From positions 248,001-312,000 of the forward strand of contig DASVRW010000002.1 of the NCBI GenBank assembly GCA_036388415.1: a stretch of DNA of 64,000 nt, read 5' to 3'. The notes below the pieces were generated by a model, which was not told the DNA's origin, made no database searches, and saw only the letters and a program-made list of their open reading frames with translations. The position numbers and the translations under genes are program-made. Every line of letters starts with the position of its first letter. The first letter of the stretch is position 1. Below, in pieces: positions 1-7,416 of this stretch. The DNA is from Candidatus Saccharimonadales bacterium (GTDB lineage Bacteria; Patescibacteriota; Saccharimonadia; Saccharimonadales; UBA4665).

Positions 1-30
1 GAAACATCAGTATATAAACATAAGAAGCTT

Positions 31-60
31 GGCTACCCCTAGTTGATGTACTTCGTAACT
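31..60 (-). repeat. 30-bp gene-flanking repeat, copy 1
   Basis: First of four imperfect copies of a 30-bp sequence (others at 515-544, 1200-1228 and 1449-1478). On the plus strand it begins GGCTACCCCTAGTTGA and ends CTTCGTAACT. It lies 1 nt beyond the stop codon of the Nudix gene, on its 3' side, as the other copies lie at or near the 3' ends of their neighbours. On the minus strand it contains AGTTG and CAACT as a short inverted repeat around a 10-nt spacer. Confidence 0.85.
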
Positions 61-61
61 T

Positions 62-451
62 TTAAAGTAGACATTTCGCAGCAACTTTAAATTTGTCTGG
101 TAAATCTAAGTTATAAAAATCATCGAAATTGATCCATTCGAAAGAACTGTGCTCATGGCTAATTGCTGTCGCATCGCCGTAATATTTTGTTGAGTAGAAC
201 AAAGTTAATATATATGCAGGACTTACTTCAGTTGATGCGTGTATTATGGTAGCCGTATTGATGTCAATCGACGTCTCTTCTTTGATTTCACGCAGTACTG
301 CTGTATTAGGATCTTCCTTGTGTTCAACTATCCCTCCAGGTAAATCCCACTTCCCTGGCCTGATTCGCGCAGTGTCGGATCTTTTGAGTATGAGAACTCT
401 CCCAGCATCATCTGTGATAAAACATTTTGTTACTAGGTTTATATTATTCAT
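62..451 (-). CDS. Nudix hydrolase
   Basis: A 129-residue Nudix-family pyrophosphohydrolase. The Nudix box is visible at residues 40-62: G40, five residues, E46, seven residues, then R54-E55-I56 and the Mg-binding E58-E59. The final box glycine is replaced by serine (S61). Family members cleave nucleoside diphosphates linked to another group, for example oxidised dNTPs or NDP-sugars. The sequence does not reveal the substrate, although WDLPGGIVEHKE resembles MutT-like house-cleaning enzymes. Length is normal for a single-domain Nudix protein. It is the last of four small minus-strand genes separated by copies of a 30-bp repeat. The surroundings are AT-rich and accessory-looking, so acquisition is possible. 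Confidence 0.9.
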   Translation of the reverse strand: MNNINLVTKCFITDDAGRVLILKRSDTARIRPGKWDLPGGIVEHKEDPNTAVLREIKEETSIDINTATIIHASTEVSPAYILTLFYSTKYYGDATAISHEHSSFEWINFDDFYNLDLPDKFKVAAKCLL

Positions 452-514
452 TCAGTAACTATAGCAAAAAGACTGCTTACTGCTTAATAAGAAGTCTTTA
501 AGCATAATCAATAT

Positions 515-544
515 GGCTACTCCTAATCGACGTACTTCGCAACT
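515..544 (-). repeat. 30-bp gene-flanking repeat, copy 2
   Basis: Second copy (plus strand GGCTACTCCTAATCGACGTA, then CTTCGCAACT). It overlaps the end of the P-loop gene: the last six codons (VAKYVD) and the stop are written in the repeat. The other copies would encode nearly the same tail (VAKYVN) but stand outside their genes. The gene may therefore have acquired its C-terminus from the repeat. Confidence 0.85.
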
Positions 545-1005
545 ATTTCCAAGATCCTATCGACAGTTTCGTTGATTGAGAGATCTGAATTATCAATAAC
601 ATATCCGAAGCTTGGAGATGCAATACCCGTATCGTAATGGTATTTAACCCTAGATACTTCCCACTCCGAAAGTTTACGGTTTCCTCTAATGCCCTGTGCT
701 ATTTCTAGCCGGGGAGCAAGAGTAATGACAATTTGTGGCTTTGTGTGTATCTCATTCTTAAAACGAATAAAATCCTCAGGCCTTATAACATAATTCGCTA
801 CTACGTCTTTACCTTCATTTGAGTATTCGTTGATTGTAGCAATGGCGAGATCCATTGACTTGTCTAAATCAGTAGCAAGATTGAAATTTGGAATAGTATC
901 GTTCAGATCATCTACATTTATTAAAGCTGCATTGATGCGATCGGCGAGTGCATTTGATGTAGATGTCTTACCGGAATTGATGCTACCTGATATAAAAATT
1001 AGCAT
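523..1005 (-). CDS. P-loop kinase-like protein
   Basis: A 160-residue small nucleotide-binding protein. A Walker A loop is clear at residues 7-14 (GSINSGKT), following a short hydrophobic strand (MLIFIS). An LINVDDLND stretch near residues 28-36 sits where nucleoside and shikimate-type kinases bind their acceptor. R/K-rich residues 100-120 could form a lid. The overall layout resembles the AAA_33, chloramphenicol phosphotransferase or adenylylsulfate-kinase-like group. The substrate cannot be named. The upstream region is very AT-rich (TATTATATAG just before the start). The last residues lie inside repeat copy 2, as described there. It belongs to the repeat-punctuated small-gene array. Confidence 0.7.
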   Translation of the reverse strand: MLIFISGSINSGKTSTSNALADRINAALINVDDLNDTIPNFNLATDLDKSMDLAIATINEYSNEGKDVVANYVIRPEDFIRFKNEIHTKPQIVITLAPRLEIAQGIRGNRKLSEWEVSRVKYHYDTGIASPSFGYVIDNSDLSINETVDRILEIVAKYVD

Positions 1006-1042
1006 AAACTATATAATATCATCAATAAACTAATATGTATAC

Positions 1043-1070
1043 TGCTTATGCTCGACTAGGACGGAGGGAT
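1043..1070 (-). repeat. Decayed copy of tRNA-Gln 3' end (att-like)
   Basis: The 28 bp here match 25 of 28 bp of 1891-1918, which hold the last 18 nt of the tRNA-Gln gene (including the CCA) plus 10 nt of its 3' flank. The mismatches alter the CCA and acceptor positions, so this is a non-functional remnant. A partial direct repeat of a tRNA 3' end about 850 bp from the intact tRNA is the usual footprint of an integrative element. No integrase gene lies between the copies. Confidence 0.65.
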
Positions 1071-1159
1071 AGTGCACGTCAATCTATGCGCCGTGCTGCG
1101 CTCGGGCATGAGACTGACGACCGAACCTCGTTCATTGAATCCCGGCACTCGAACCAGGA

Positions 1160-1198
1160 TATGAAAAAGCTCCAAGCGTTGCCTGGAGCTTTTTCATA
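1160..1198. terminator. Strong bidirectional terminator hairpin
   Basis: A perfect 15-bp inverted repeat (1160-1174 and 1184-1198) with a 9-nt loop. It reads AAAAAGCTCCA on one side and TGGAGCTTTTT on the other, so a U-run follows the stem in both directions. It lies just downstream of the 62-residue gene and repeat copy 3 on the minus strand, and would end that transcript. Confidence 0.85.
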
Positions 1199-1199
1199 C

Positions 1200-1228
1200 G
1201 GCTACCCCTAGTTGACGCACTTCGAACT
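1200..1228 (-). repeat. 30-bp gene-flanking repeat, copy 3
   Basis: Third copy, 29 bp, with one base deleted (TTCG-AACT instead of TTCGCAACT) and one substitution. It lies 1 nt beyond the stop of the 62-residue gene on the minus strand. Confidence 0.8.
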
Positions 1229-1229
1229 T

Positions 1230-1418
1230 TTATATCTGAGAACAGTCAGCCTCAGATACATTATCAATGAAATATTGTAGAGCTGGGCTAGTGATTAGAG
1301 CTTTCTGTATTTCTTCGTCTGTTGGTCGTTCAGAAGTTTTTGAAACTAGAGCAAACACATGATCGTGATCAATACTTTCCCCTAATGGGTTGTTCGTCAG
1401 TGCTTCATAAAATGTCAT
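1230..1418 (-). CDS. Small hypothetical protein (62 aa)
   Basis: I do not recognise this 62-residue protein. It is acidic and soluble-looking, with no membrane segment, and starts MTFYEALTNNPLGE. The region before the start is AT-rich, with no clear Shine-Dalgarno sequence. It stands between repeat copies 3 and 4, so it is one unit of the small-gene array. A strong terminator lies downstream at 1160-1198. That it is a real gene is inferred from its placement, not from homology. Confidence 0.5.
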   Translation of the reverse strand: MTFYEALTNNPLGESIDHDHVFALVSKTSERPTDEEIQKALITSPALQYFIDNVSEADCSQI

Positions 1419-1448
1419 AATAATACAATAACATTAATAATGATATTT

Positions 1449-1478
1449 GGCTACCCCTAGTTGACGTACTTCGCAACT
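1449..1478 (-). repeat. 30-bp gene-flanking repeat, copy 4
   Basis: Fourth copy, closest to consensus (plus strand GGCTACCCCTAGTTGACGTA, then CTTCGCAACT). It lies 56 bp beyond the stop of the 86-residue gene, on its 3' side, and just upstream of the 62-residue gene. Confidence 0.85.
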
Positions 1479-1534
1479 CTCAGTGACTGTATCAATCTAA
1501 GGAAAAATTAATTCCTATTAGAATCTATCTGATT

Positions 1535-1795
1535 CTAGAGTAGTCCACGAGCCTGTTTGTTCCTGAAGTATTCATCGTCGATGATGTCTATCGAACCTAT
1601 TACTGATAATTGAGGGGCAGATGTATAACCGGTGAAGATAGGCGGCGCCTTCGGCTGAGGCGGGTAAAAGCCTTCATATTGGCGGTCTTTTGGAGATAAA
1701 TCCTCAGCTTCGTCGTCCATGCCCCATGCAGCACTGCATTCTATCTCGCCAAAATCTGGTAAACTGCTGTTTAATTGTCGTTCATACTTAGGCAT
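1535..1795 (-). CDS. Small hypothetical protein (86 aa)
   Basis: An unrecognised acidic protein, rich in proline around residues 42-55 (YEGFYPPQPKAPP). A start 17 codons further upstream (1846) is open. The start at 1795 (MPKYERQ) is preferred because AGAGGAAG, a good ribosome-binding site, lies about 8 nt before it, and because the upstream codons fall inside a palindromic promoter at 1820-1846. No domain or membrane segment is visible. It is the first unit of the repeat-punctuated array next to tRNA-Gln. Confidence 0.6.
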   Translation of the reverse strand: MPKYERQLNSSLPDFGEIECSAAWGMDDEAEDLSPKDRQYEGFYPPQPKAPPIFTGYTSAPQLSVIGSIDIIDDEYFRNKQARGLL

Positions 1796-1819
1796 GTTGT
1801 GTGCTTCCTCTGCTAACAA

Positions 1820-1854
1820 ATGGTAATTATACCTTATAATTACCATAATAGCAA
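1820..1854 (-). promoter_or_regulatory. Promoter with overlapping perfect palindrome
   Basis: On the minus strand TTGCTA (1849-1854) and TATAAT (1826-1831) are separated by 17 bp, a good sigma-70-type promoter for the 86-residue gene. A perfect 12-bp inverted repeat with a 3-nt loop (1820-1846, arms ATGGTAATTATA and TATAATTACCAT) covers the -10 box and most of the spacer. It could be an operator for a dimeric repressor. No regulator gene is adjacent. Confidence 0.6.
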
Positions 1855-1900
1855 TAGCAGTCTAATCGATCCGAATGAACCAACAAATTATGCTTATGCT

Positions 1901-1975
1901 TGGCTAGGGCGGAGGGATTCGAACCCCCGAATGCCAGTACCAAAAACTGGTGCCTTACCACTTGGCGACGCCCTA
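1901..1975 (-). tRNA. tRNA-Gln (TTG)
   Basis: A complete cloverleaf on the minus strand. The acceptor stem is TAGGGCG/CGCCCTA, the anticodon stem CCAGT/ACTGG with loop TTTTGGT (anticodon TTG), and the T stem GGGGG/CCCTC around TTCGAAT. The discriminator is G and the CCA end is encoded. A decayed copy of its 3' end lies at 1043-1070, so this gene may have been an integration target. Confidence 0.95.
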
Positions 1976-2020
1976 CTATAGCAGTGCGTGTAGAATTATA
2001 CATTACAGAGGCGATCGGTG

Positions 2021-2776
2021 CTACCTATAGTCTGCCCCACCGCTGATACCAAAGAACTCTTCGAGTGTGGCAACCTTCTGTTTGCGTAGCTCTGCTGCAA
2101 GATCGACCCCGACATACCGAAAATGCCATGACTCTGCCCGGTAGCCAGTGATTGGTGTATCATCCGGTGTGTAGCGGAGTATGTATCCGTACTTGTAAGC
2201 ATTGTCTGCGGCCCATTTGCCTTCAGCTGTTTCGCCGAAGCAATCTTCGATGTAGCAGCCACCGCCTGCCAGATCAACGCCAAAGCCGGTTTGGTGCTCG
2301 CTGTATCCGGGCCGGGCGCTCTGACTGTCGGCAACCGCCTGACCGTTGGTCGCTACCTCACGGTTATATACTGTCACCTGCGTAGTATAAGAGCGATAAG
2401 CGCTAGCTGGGGTAATTGTTAGTCCTGCTTGTTTGGCGTCGCTCAGCATACGTGCGAGTGCTGTCGCTGCTTCGGCGCGCAGATATTGCCCATTGCCGAC
2501 AGCAGTTAGATCGGTCGGGGCGTACGACAATTGTGACAATGGATGGTGCTTGTTGACGACGACCCAAATACTACCGGGGTCAGTTCGCGACAGCCGAGTT
2601 TTGTTAAACGAAGCCGACGCGAAATTTGTAGCTGACGCAGGCTTTTGTTTTGTCGCTTTTGCAGTAGCACCGCTGACTGAAGCTGTACTGTCGGAGCGCG
2701 AGACTAATGTAATTGTTCCGACTATCAGCATGCATACGACAAGCAGTATAAGGATGATACGAGTGCGGCGTGGCAT
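2021..2776 (-). CDS. D-alanyl-D-alanine carboxypeptidase, VanY/M15B type
   Basis: A 251-residue membrane-anchored peptidoglycan peptidase. Residues 7-25 form an N-terminal hydrophobic anchor, followed by an S/T/A-rich linker to about residue 60. The catalytic domain carries the M15 signature SEHQTGFGVD, with zinc ligands H161 and D168, and ESWHFR with catalytic E215 and third ligand H218. Family enzymes trim the terminal D-Ala of the stem peptide outside the membrane, so a role in wall maturation is expected. A TATAAT box ends 7 nt before the ATG, which suggests a leaderless transcript. It is divergent from the alpha/beta hydrolase gene at 2923. Confidence 0.92.
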   Translation of the reverse strand: MPRRTRIILILLVVCMLIVGTITLVSRSDSTASVSGATAKATKQKPASATNFASASFNKTRLSRTDPGSIWVVVNKHHPLSQLSYAPTDLTAVGNGQYLRAEAATALARMLSDAKQAGLTITPASAYRSYTTQVTVYNREVATNGQAVADSQSARPGYSEHQTGFGVDLAGGGCYIEDCFGETAEGKWAADNAYKYGYILRYTPDDTPITGYRAESWHFRYVGVDLAAELRKQKVATLEEFFGISGGADYR

Positions 2777-2783
2777 AGTATTG

Positions 2784-2789
2784 ATTATA
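2784..2789 (-). promoter_or_regulatory. -10 box of the vanY-like gene
   Basis: TATAAT on the minus strand with 7 nt between it and the ATG at 2776. Transcription would start at or within a base or two of the start codon. No good -35 is visible. Confidence 0.55.
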
Positions 2790-2922
2790 CGTCACTACGA
2801 GGTTTCTACGCGAACCAATGACAAGGCTTATGCAGTGGCTAGCATATAGTTCTATACTAGAGCCACGCTCGCATCTATTCGAGTTGTTCGACTCTCGGAA
2901 ATACGGTACAGTTGACATATCT

Positions 2923-3876
2923 ATGGCAGAACAAACGCATAATCCGGCAGACTATATTGTGCCGCTTAATATTAGTGGACTCGAAGGCCGGATGCTGCGC
3001 TTGCCGCACCAGCCTTCCGGGAAATCGCCAGTACACCACCGCGAGATATTATTCGTATACGGTCATCACTCCACGCTCGAACGATGGTGGGGACTGATGG
3101 AAGTACTCAGTGAGTATGGCACAGTGACGATGCCCGACCTGCCCGGCTTCGGCGGCATGGATAGTTACTACAAAGTTGGGCAAAAGCCGACGATTGATGC
3201 GCTGGCAGATTATCTCGCTGCCTTCATCAAGTGGCGCTACAAGCACAAGAAAGTCACGATTGCAGGGATGAGTTTTGGATTTGTCGTCGTCACCCGCATG
3301 CTCCAGCGTTATCCTGAGCTGACACACAAGGTTGATATGCTTGTTAGTATCGTCGGTTTTGCCCACCATCAGGATTTTACCTTCACCCGTCCGCGCTACT
3401 GGTTTTATCGTTTGGGAGCTGGTGTTTTGTCGCACAATCCCATGGCATGGCTATTCCGCAGCACGCTACTGACTCGTCCCGTGCTGCGGGCTGCCTATGG
3501 TCGTACGCATAATGCCAAAAACAAATTTGCTGCTGCCACTAACGCCGATGAATTTAATGCCATGATGGACGTCGAAGTCGGGCTGTGGCAGAAAAATGAT
3601 GTCCGGACGCATATGTTCACTACCGTGCAACTGCTGACGCTTGATAACTGCACGAAACAAGTTAATTTGCCCGTCTGGCATGTGTCGACCGAAAACGATC
3701 ACTTCTTTGACCATACAGTCGTAGAACAGCATCTGCGCATCATATTCACAGACTTTCACGATGCTCCCACGACGTTGCCAAATCATGCACCGAGTGTCAT
3801 CGCCGATGCGGCCACGGCTGCTCCTTTGCTGCCGACAGTGCTCCGCGAAGCGCTTTCGCAGCCTTCAGAAGCCTGA
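2923..3876 (+). CDS. Alpha/beta hydrolase
   Basis: A 317-residue alpha/beta-fold hydrolase. The nucleophile elbow GMSFG is at about residues 115-119 (Ser117). An oxyanion-region motif FVYGHHS lies near residue 45, and a later TENDHFFD stretch probably holds the acid. Longer reading from 2818 is open, but the start at 2923 (MAEQTHN) gives a protein that begins where the fold begins. No signal peptide is seen. It may act on a lipid or acyl ester. Its position 19 bp before two GT4 glycosyltransferases and a membrane transporter-like gene suggests a link to glycolipid or envelope synthesis, but the substrate is unknown. Confidence 0.8.
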   Translation: MAEQTHNPADYIVPLNISGLEGRMLRLPHQPSGKSPVHHREILFVYGHHSTLERWWGLMEVLSEYGTVTMPDLPGFGGMDSYYKVGQKPTIDALADYLAAFIKWRYKHKKVTIAGMSFGFVVVTRMLQRYPELTHKVDMLVSIVGFAHHQDFTFTRPRYWFYRLGAGVLSHNPMAWLFRSTLLTRPVLRAAYGRTHNAKNKFAAATNADEFNAMMDVEVGLWQKNDVRTHMFTTVQLLTLDNCTKQVNLPVWHVSTENDHFFDHTVVEQHLRIIFTDFHDAPTTLPNHAPSVIADAATAAPLLPTVLREALSQPSEA

Positions 3877-3882
3877 CTATGG

Positions 3883-3888
3883 TATACT
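3883..3888 (+). promoter_or_regulatory. -10 box of the GT4 gene at 3896
   Basis: TATACT, with 7 nt between it and the ATG at 3896. It supports a leaderless start for this gene and fixes MKIGLICPYN as the N-terminus. Confidence 0.5.
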
Positions 3889-3895
3889 GATGGTA

Positions 3896-5047
3896 ATGAA
3901 GATCGGTCTTATATGCCCGTACAACATCGCTAGAGGCGGTGGTGTTCAGGAAATTGTACGTGCCATGCAGAAGGAACTCATCCACCGTGGGCACGACGTC
4001 AAGATCCTGACACCTGAGCCGCGAGAGCTAGCCGATTCACATCGAACCAAAGATATTATCTTTGTCGGATCGGCCGCTGATTTCAAATCGCCCTTACATA
4101 CGACATCGCAGTTTTCGGTAACGGCCGATATGTACGGTATTGAACAAATGCTGGAAGAACAACAGTTTGATATTTTGCACTTCCACGAGCCATGGGTGCC
4201 TATGCTCAGCCGGCAGATTCTTAGCCGTTCAACGAGCGTCAACATCGCAACCTTCCATGCCAAATTACCTGAAACCATGATGAGCCGCACTGTCGTACGA
4301 GTCGTTACGCCCTATACCAAGGCAGTCCTGCGCAATCTCGATGAATTGACTGCCGTATCCGAAGCTGCAGCCGAATATGTCAGCACCATGACTGATGCGC
4401 CGATATCGATTATTCCTAACGGTATCGATCTGTCGCAGTTTAAAGCCATCAGTAAAATTAGCACACCGAGTAAAAAGACCAAGAAGACGCTGTTATATAT
4501 TGGTCGCTTGGAGCGCCGCAAGGGTGTCAATAATTTGCTCGAAGCCTACGGCCATTTGAGTGACCGGTCACCGGACGTCGAGCTTATCATTGCTGGTGAT
4601 GGGCCGGACCGTGAAAAACTTGAAGCAACGGCCAGTGAACTTGACCTGCCAAATGTTAAATTCCTGGGCTACATCAGCGAAGAGGAAAAGATCAAATTGC
4701 TGGCGACAGCAGATCTCTTCTGCGCGCCTGCTCTGTACGGTGAAAGCTTTGGCATTGTACTGCTCGAGGCAATGGCATCGGGCCTGGTGACGGTTGCCGG
4801 AAACAATCCGGGGTACGCATCCGTCATGCAGGAGCTTGGTTCCATCTCGCTCGTCGATCCTAAAAACTCGGATGAATTTGCACGCCGGATGCACGTGCTG
4901 CTGTATGATGATGAGCTGCGCAGTCTCTGGAAAAAATGGGCTAAGGGCTACGTCAAGCAGTTCAGCTATCCGAAAATCGTCGATCAATACGTTGAAGTAT
5001 ACGAGACGGCTCACAAGCGCCACGCAACTATCAATGAAATGGCTTAG
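3896..5047 (+). CDS. Glycosyltransferase family 4
   Basis: A 383-residue GT-B fold enzyme of family GT4. The N-terminal domain opens MKIGLICPYNIARGGGVQE, with the glycine-rich acceptor loop. The C-terminal nucleotide-sugar domain shows YIGRLERRKG and the family signature GESFGIVLLEAMASG, with the two glutamates of the E-x7-E motif. The closest recalled relatives are phosphatidylinositol mannosyltransferase-like enzymes, which would act on a lipid at the inner membrane face, but the acceptor and donor are not provable here. Reading upstream of 3896 is open, but the -10 box and the normal GT4 start choose this ATG. It sits 5 nt before a second GT4 gene. Confidence 0.9.
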   Translation: MKIGLICPYNIARGGGVQEIVRAMQKELIHRGHDVKILTPEPRELADSHRTKDIIFVGSAADFKSPLHTTSQFSVTADMYGIEQMLEEQQFDILHFHEPWVPMLSRQILSRSTSVNIATFHAKLPETMMSRTVVRVVTPYTKAVLRNLDELTAVSEAAAEYVSTMTDAPISIIPNGIDLSQFKAISKISTPSKKTKKTLLYIGRLERRKGVNNLLEAYGHLSDRSPDVELIIAGDGPDREKLEATASELDLPNVKFLGYISEEEKIKLLATADLFCAPALYGESFGIVLLEAMASGLVTVAGNNPGYASVMQELGSISLVDPKNSDEFARRMHVLLYDDELRSLWKKWAKGYVKQFSYPKIVDQYVEVYETAHKRHATINEMA

Positions 5048-5052
5048 CAATT

Positions 5053-6204
5053 ATGAAAATAGGCTTTGTACTCGACGATACGCTAGATTCAACTGATGGA
5101 GTACAGCAGTATGTGCTAACGCTTGGTGTCTGGCTGTCGGGCCAGGGTCATGAGGTGCACTATCTCGTCGGTCACACGACCCGGACTGACATGACATCGG
5201 TGCATAGCCTGAGCCGTAATATGAATGTTCGGTTCAATGGCAATCGGATGTCGATGCCGCTGCCTGCCAGCCGGAGGCGGATCAAAGCTTTGCTGGCCCG
5301 GGAGCAGTTTGATATTTTGCATGTTCAGATGCCTTATAGTCCATGGCTGGCTCACCGGATCATCATGGCAGCACCAGCGTCAACGGCCATCATGGGAACA
5401 TTTCATATTGCGCCACATACCAGTCTTGTCAATCGTGCTACCAAAGCTCTAGCGCTGTGGACCCGTCAGTCACTTAGGCGCTTTGATGGCATTGTCAGCG
5501 TCAGTACGGCTGCTGCTGACTTTGCGCGTACGACCTATGGTATTGAAACAACGGTACTTCCGAATGTTGTCACGATCTCAGAATTTTCCAATGCTCAGCC
5601 CTTCCCGCGCTATGCAAGCAAGCCAACCATTGTCTATCTGGGCAGACTCATGCCGCGCAAGGGCTGCCAAGTGCTACTGGAAGCAGTTAGTCGTCTGCGG
5701 GCAACTGATCCGGACCTAGATTTTCAGGTCGTCATCTGTGGACGAGGACCGCTTGAATCGACGCTTAAGTCCTTTGTCGCTCGTCATAACTTGGCCGACC
5801 GAGTTGAGTTTACCGGTTATATCAGCGAGAGTGATAAGCCCAAATATCTGAAGTCAGCCGATCTAGCGGTCTTTCCAAGTAGCGGCGGCGAAAGTTTCGG
5901 GATCGTACTGATCGAGGCAATGGCAGTCAAAGGTCCAGTGGTGCTGGCGGCTCAGAATGCTGGATACGGGGCAGTGCTAGCGCCCTATCCGGATGTGTTA
6001 TTCAAAGTTGATGACGCAGCCGAGCTAGCGAACAAGATTTGTACGTATCTGACTGACCCTCGAAAGCATGCTAGAGCTCTCAAATGGCAGGCATCGTACG
6101 GGCCGCAGTTTGACGTAGCGGTTGTCGGTGAAAAACTGCTCAAGCAATACAAACGAGCCCAGCAAAAGCGGACTAGCCGCTCCAATGAAACCGTGAGACA
6201 ATAA
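5053..6204 (+). CDS. Glycosyltransferase family 4
   Basis: A second 383-residue GT4 enzyme, clearly related to its upstream neighbour. It begins MKIGFVLDDTLDSTDGVQQY and contains FDILHVQMPYSPW in the first Rossmann domain. The donor-binding half has VYLGRLMPRKG and GGESFGIVLIEAMAVKG, with the E-x7-E pair. The 5-nt gap to the previous gene and 4-nt gap to the next indicate one operon. The pair probably adds successive sugars to the same lipid or polymer, by analogy with tandem PimA/PimB-type genes. This is inference. Confidence 0.9.
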   Translation: MKIGFVLDDTLDSTDGVQQYVLTLGVWLSGQGHEVHYLVGHTTRTDMTSVHSLSRNMNVRFNGNRMSMPLPASRRRIKALLAREQFDILHVQMPYSPWLAHRIIMAAPASTAIMGTFHIAPHTSLVNRATKALALWTRQSLRRFDGIVSVSTAAADFARTTYGIETTVLPNVVTISEFSNAQPFPRYASKPTIVYLGRLMPRKGCQVLLEAVSRLRATDPDLDFQVVICGRGPLESTLKSFVARHNLADRVEFTGYISESDKPKYLKSADLAVFPSSGGESFGIVLIEAMAVKGPVVLAAQNAGYGAVLAPYPDVLFKVDDAAELANKICTYLTDPRKHARALKWQASYGPQFDVAVVGEKLLKQYKRAQQKRTSRSNETVRQ

Positions 6205-6208
6205 ACGC

Positions 6209-7339
6209 ATGTTTAAACGATTTAAAAAAGATACTGTTGAAGAAACTGAAGTAACTATTAGTAACAAGACAGTGCTGCGCGTGCTGGCTCTGGTGATTGG
6301 TGCGTTTTTATTGCTGGCCGCCATCCAGCAAGCAGCCTCGTCGCTGATACTTATTTTTACCGCATTCTTCCTGGCGCTTGCCTTGAACGGTCCTGTTCAG
6401 GGTATCGCCCGCCGACTTCCTGGCAGCCTGCGCGGTAAGCGCTCTGTGGCAACGGCAATATCATTTCTGGTGGTCGTCCTGTTTTTCGTCGGATTTTTGG
6501 CAAGTATCGTTCCACCGCTTATCAAACAGACTGAGAGTTTTGTGAATTCAGTACCGCAGCTGGTACGCGATGCCCATGACCAGGATAGCGAAATCGGCAG
6601 CCTGATCCGACGCTACCGCCTGGAAGGACAATTAAACACTGCCTCGAATGATATCGGCGAAAAACTACAAGGCATTGGCGGCTCGGCACTGTCGACAGTT
6701 GCCAAAGTCGGTAGTAGCTTGTTCGCAATTTTGACGATACTTGTACTAACATTCATGATGCTGATCGAGGGGCCGAAAGTACTCGCCTTTTTCCGGGAAC
6801 TTGTGCCTCCGAAAAAGCGCCGGCATGCCGATCGGCTGGCTGGCGATATGTACCGTGTGGTCAAGGGCTTTATTAACGGTCAAGTGACGCTGGCGGCACT
6901 CGCGGCGATACTCATATTCCCGGCCTTCTTTATACTGGACATCAGCTATCCGGTTGCGCTCATGGTCATTGTATTTATCTGTGGTCTCATACCGATGTTT
7001 GGACACACTATCGGTGCGGTCATCGTGACATTGGTCGCCCTCGCCACTTCCCCATTGGCCGCAATTATCATTTTTGGTTACTACATTCTGTATCAACAGA
7101 TCGAAAATTATATTGTCCAGCCGCGCATTCAGGCTAATTCCACCAACATGTCTCCACTTCTGGTATTTATATCGGTTGTTATCGGTATCAAGTTCGGCGG
7201 CTTGTTCGGTGGTCTGTTCGCAATCCCGGTTGCTGGCTGTATCCGCATCGCCGTTCTCGACTATCTTGTCAATCATGAATACATCAATAACACGGAAACT
7301 CCGGTCATAGATAAAACTGCTGAAGAGGCAAAAGCCTAG
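6209..7339 (+). CDS. AI-2E family transporter (PerM-like)
   Basis: A 376-residue polytopic protein of the AI-2E/UPF0118 family. Hydrophobic segments lie near residues 25-60 and 78-100, and a dense block of them between about 165 and 350. A soluble, charged stretch around residues 105-155 (PQLVRDAHDQDSE) is typical of the family. The C-terminal block IENYIVQPRIQANSTNMSP matches the conserved family element. Members have been described as exporters of autoinducer-2 or as ion/proton antiporters, so the substrate is open. It is the last gene of the small glycosyltransferase operon and converges on cysS. Confidence 0.88.
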   Translation: MFKRFKKDTVEETEVTISNKTVLRVLALVIGAFLLLAAIQQAASSLILIFTAFFLALALNGPVQGIARRLPGSLRGKRSVATAISFLVVVLFFVGFLASIVPPLIKQTESFVNSVPQLVRDAHDQDSEIGSLIRRYRLEGQLNTASNDIGEKLQGIGGSALSTVAKVGSSLFAILTILVLTFMMLIEGPKVLAFFRELVPPKKRRHADRLAGDMYRVVKGFINGQVTLAALAAILIFPAFFILDISYPVALMVIVFICGLIPMFGHTIGAVIVTLVALATSPLAAIIIFGYYILYQQIENYIVQPRIQANSTNMSPLLVFISVVIGIKFGGLFGGLFAIPVAGCIRIAVLDYLVNHEYINNTETPVIDKTAEEAKA

Positions 7340-7416
7340 CACTCCTTATGTGTATGCTATGTAGTTGGTTGTCAGACTGTTCTCGATAGATAATTTACTA
7401 ACGCTGCGGCTGTAAT

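Noticed and set aside
31-60. Integron attC sites
   Set aside because: The repeats are short and do not match the RYYYAAC/GTTRRRY core pair; no intI-like gene is in the window.
1085-1160. A second, degenerate tRNA gene
   Set aside because: A CTGGTTCGAGTGCCGGGA stretch on the minus strand resembles a T arm, but no anticodon arm or acceptor stem can be formed around it.
31-1478. CRISPR array made of the 30-bp repeats
   Set aside because: The copies are 250-685 bp apart with genes between them, and no cas genes are present.
2433-2849. A 138-residue plus-strand reading frame
   Set aside because: It lies antisense to the well-supported VanY-type gene and has no domain or ribosome site.
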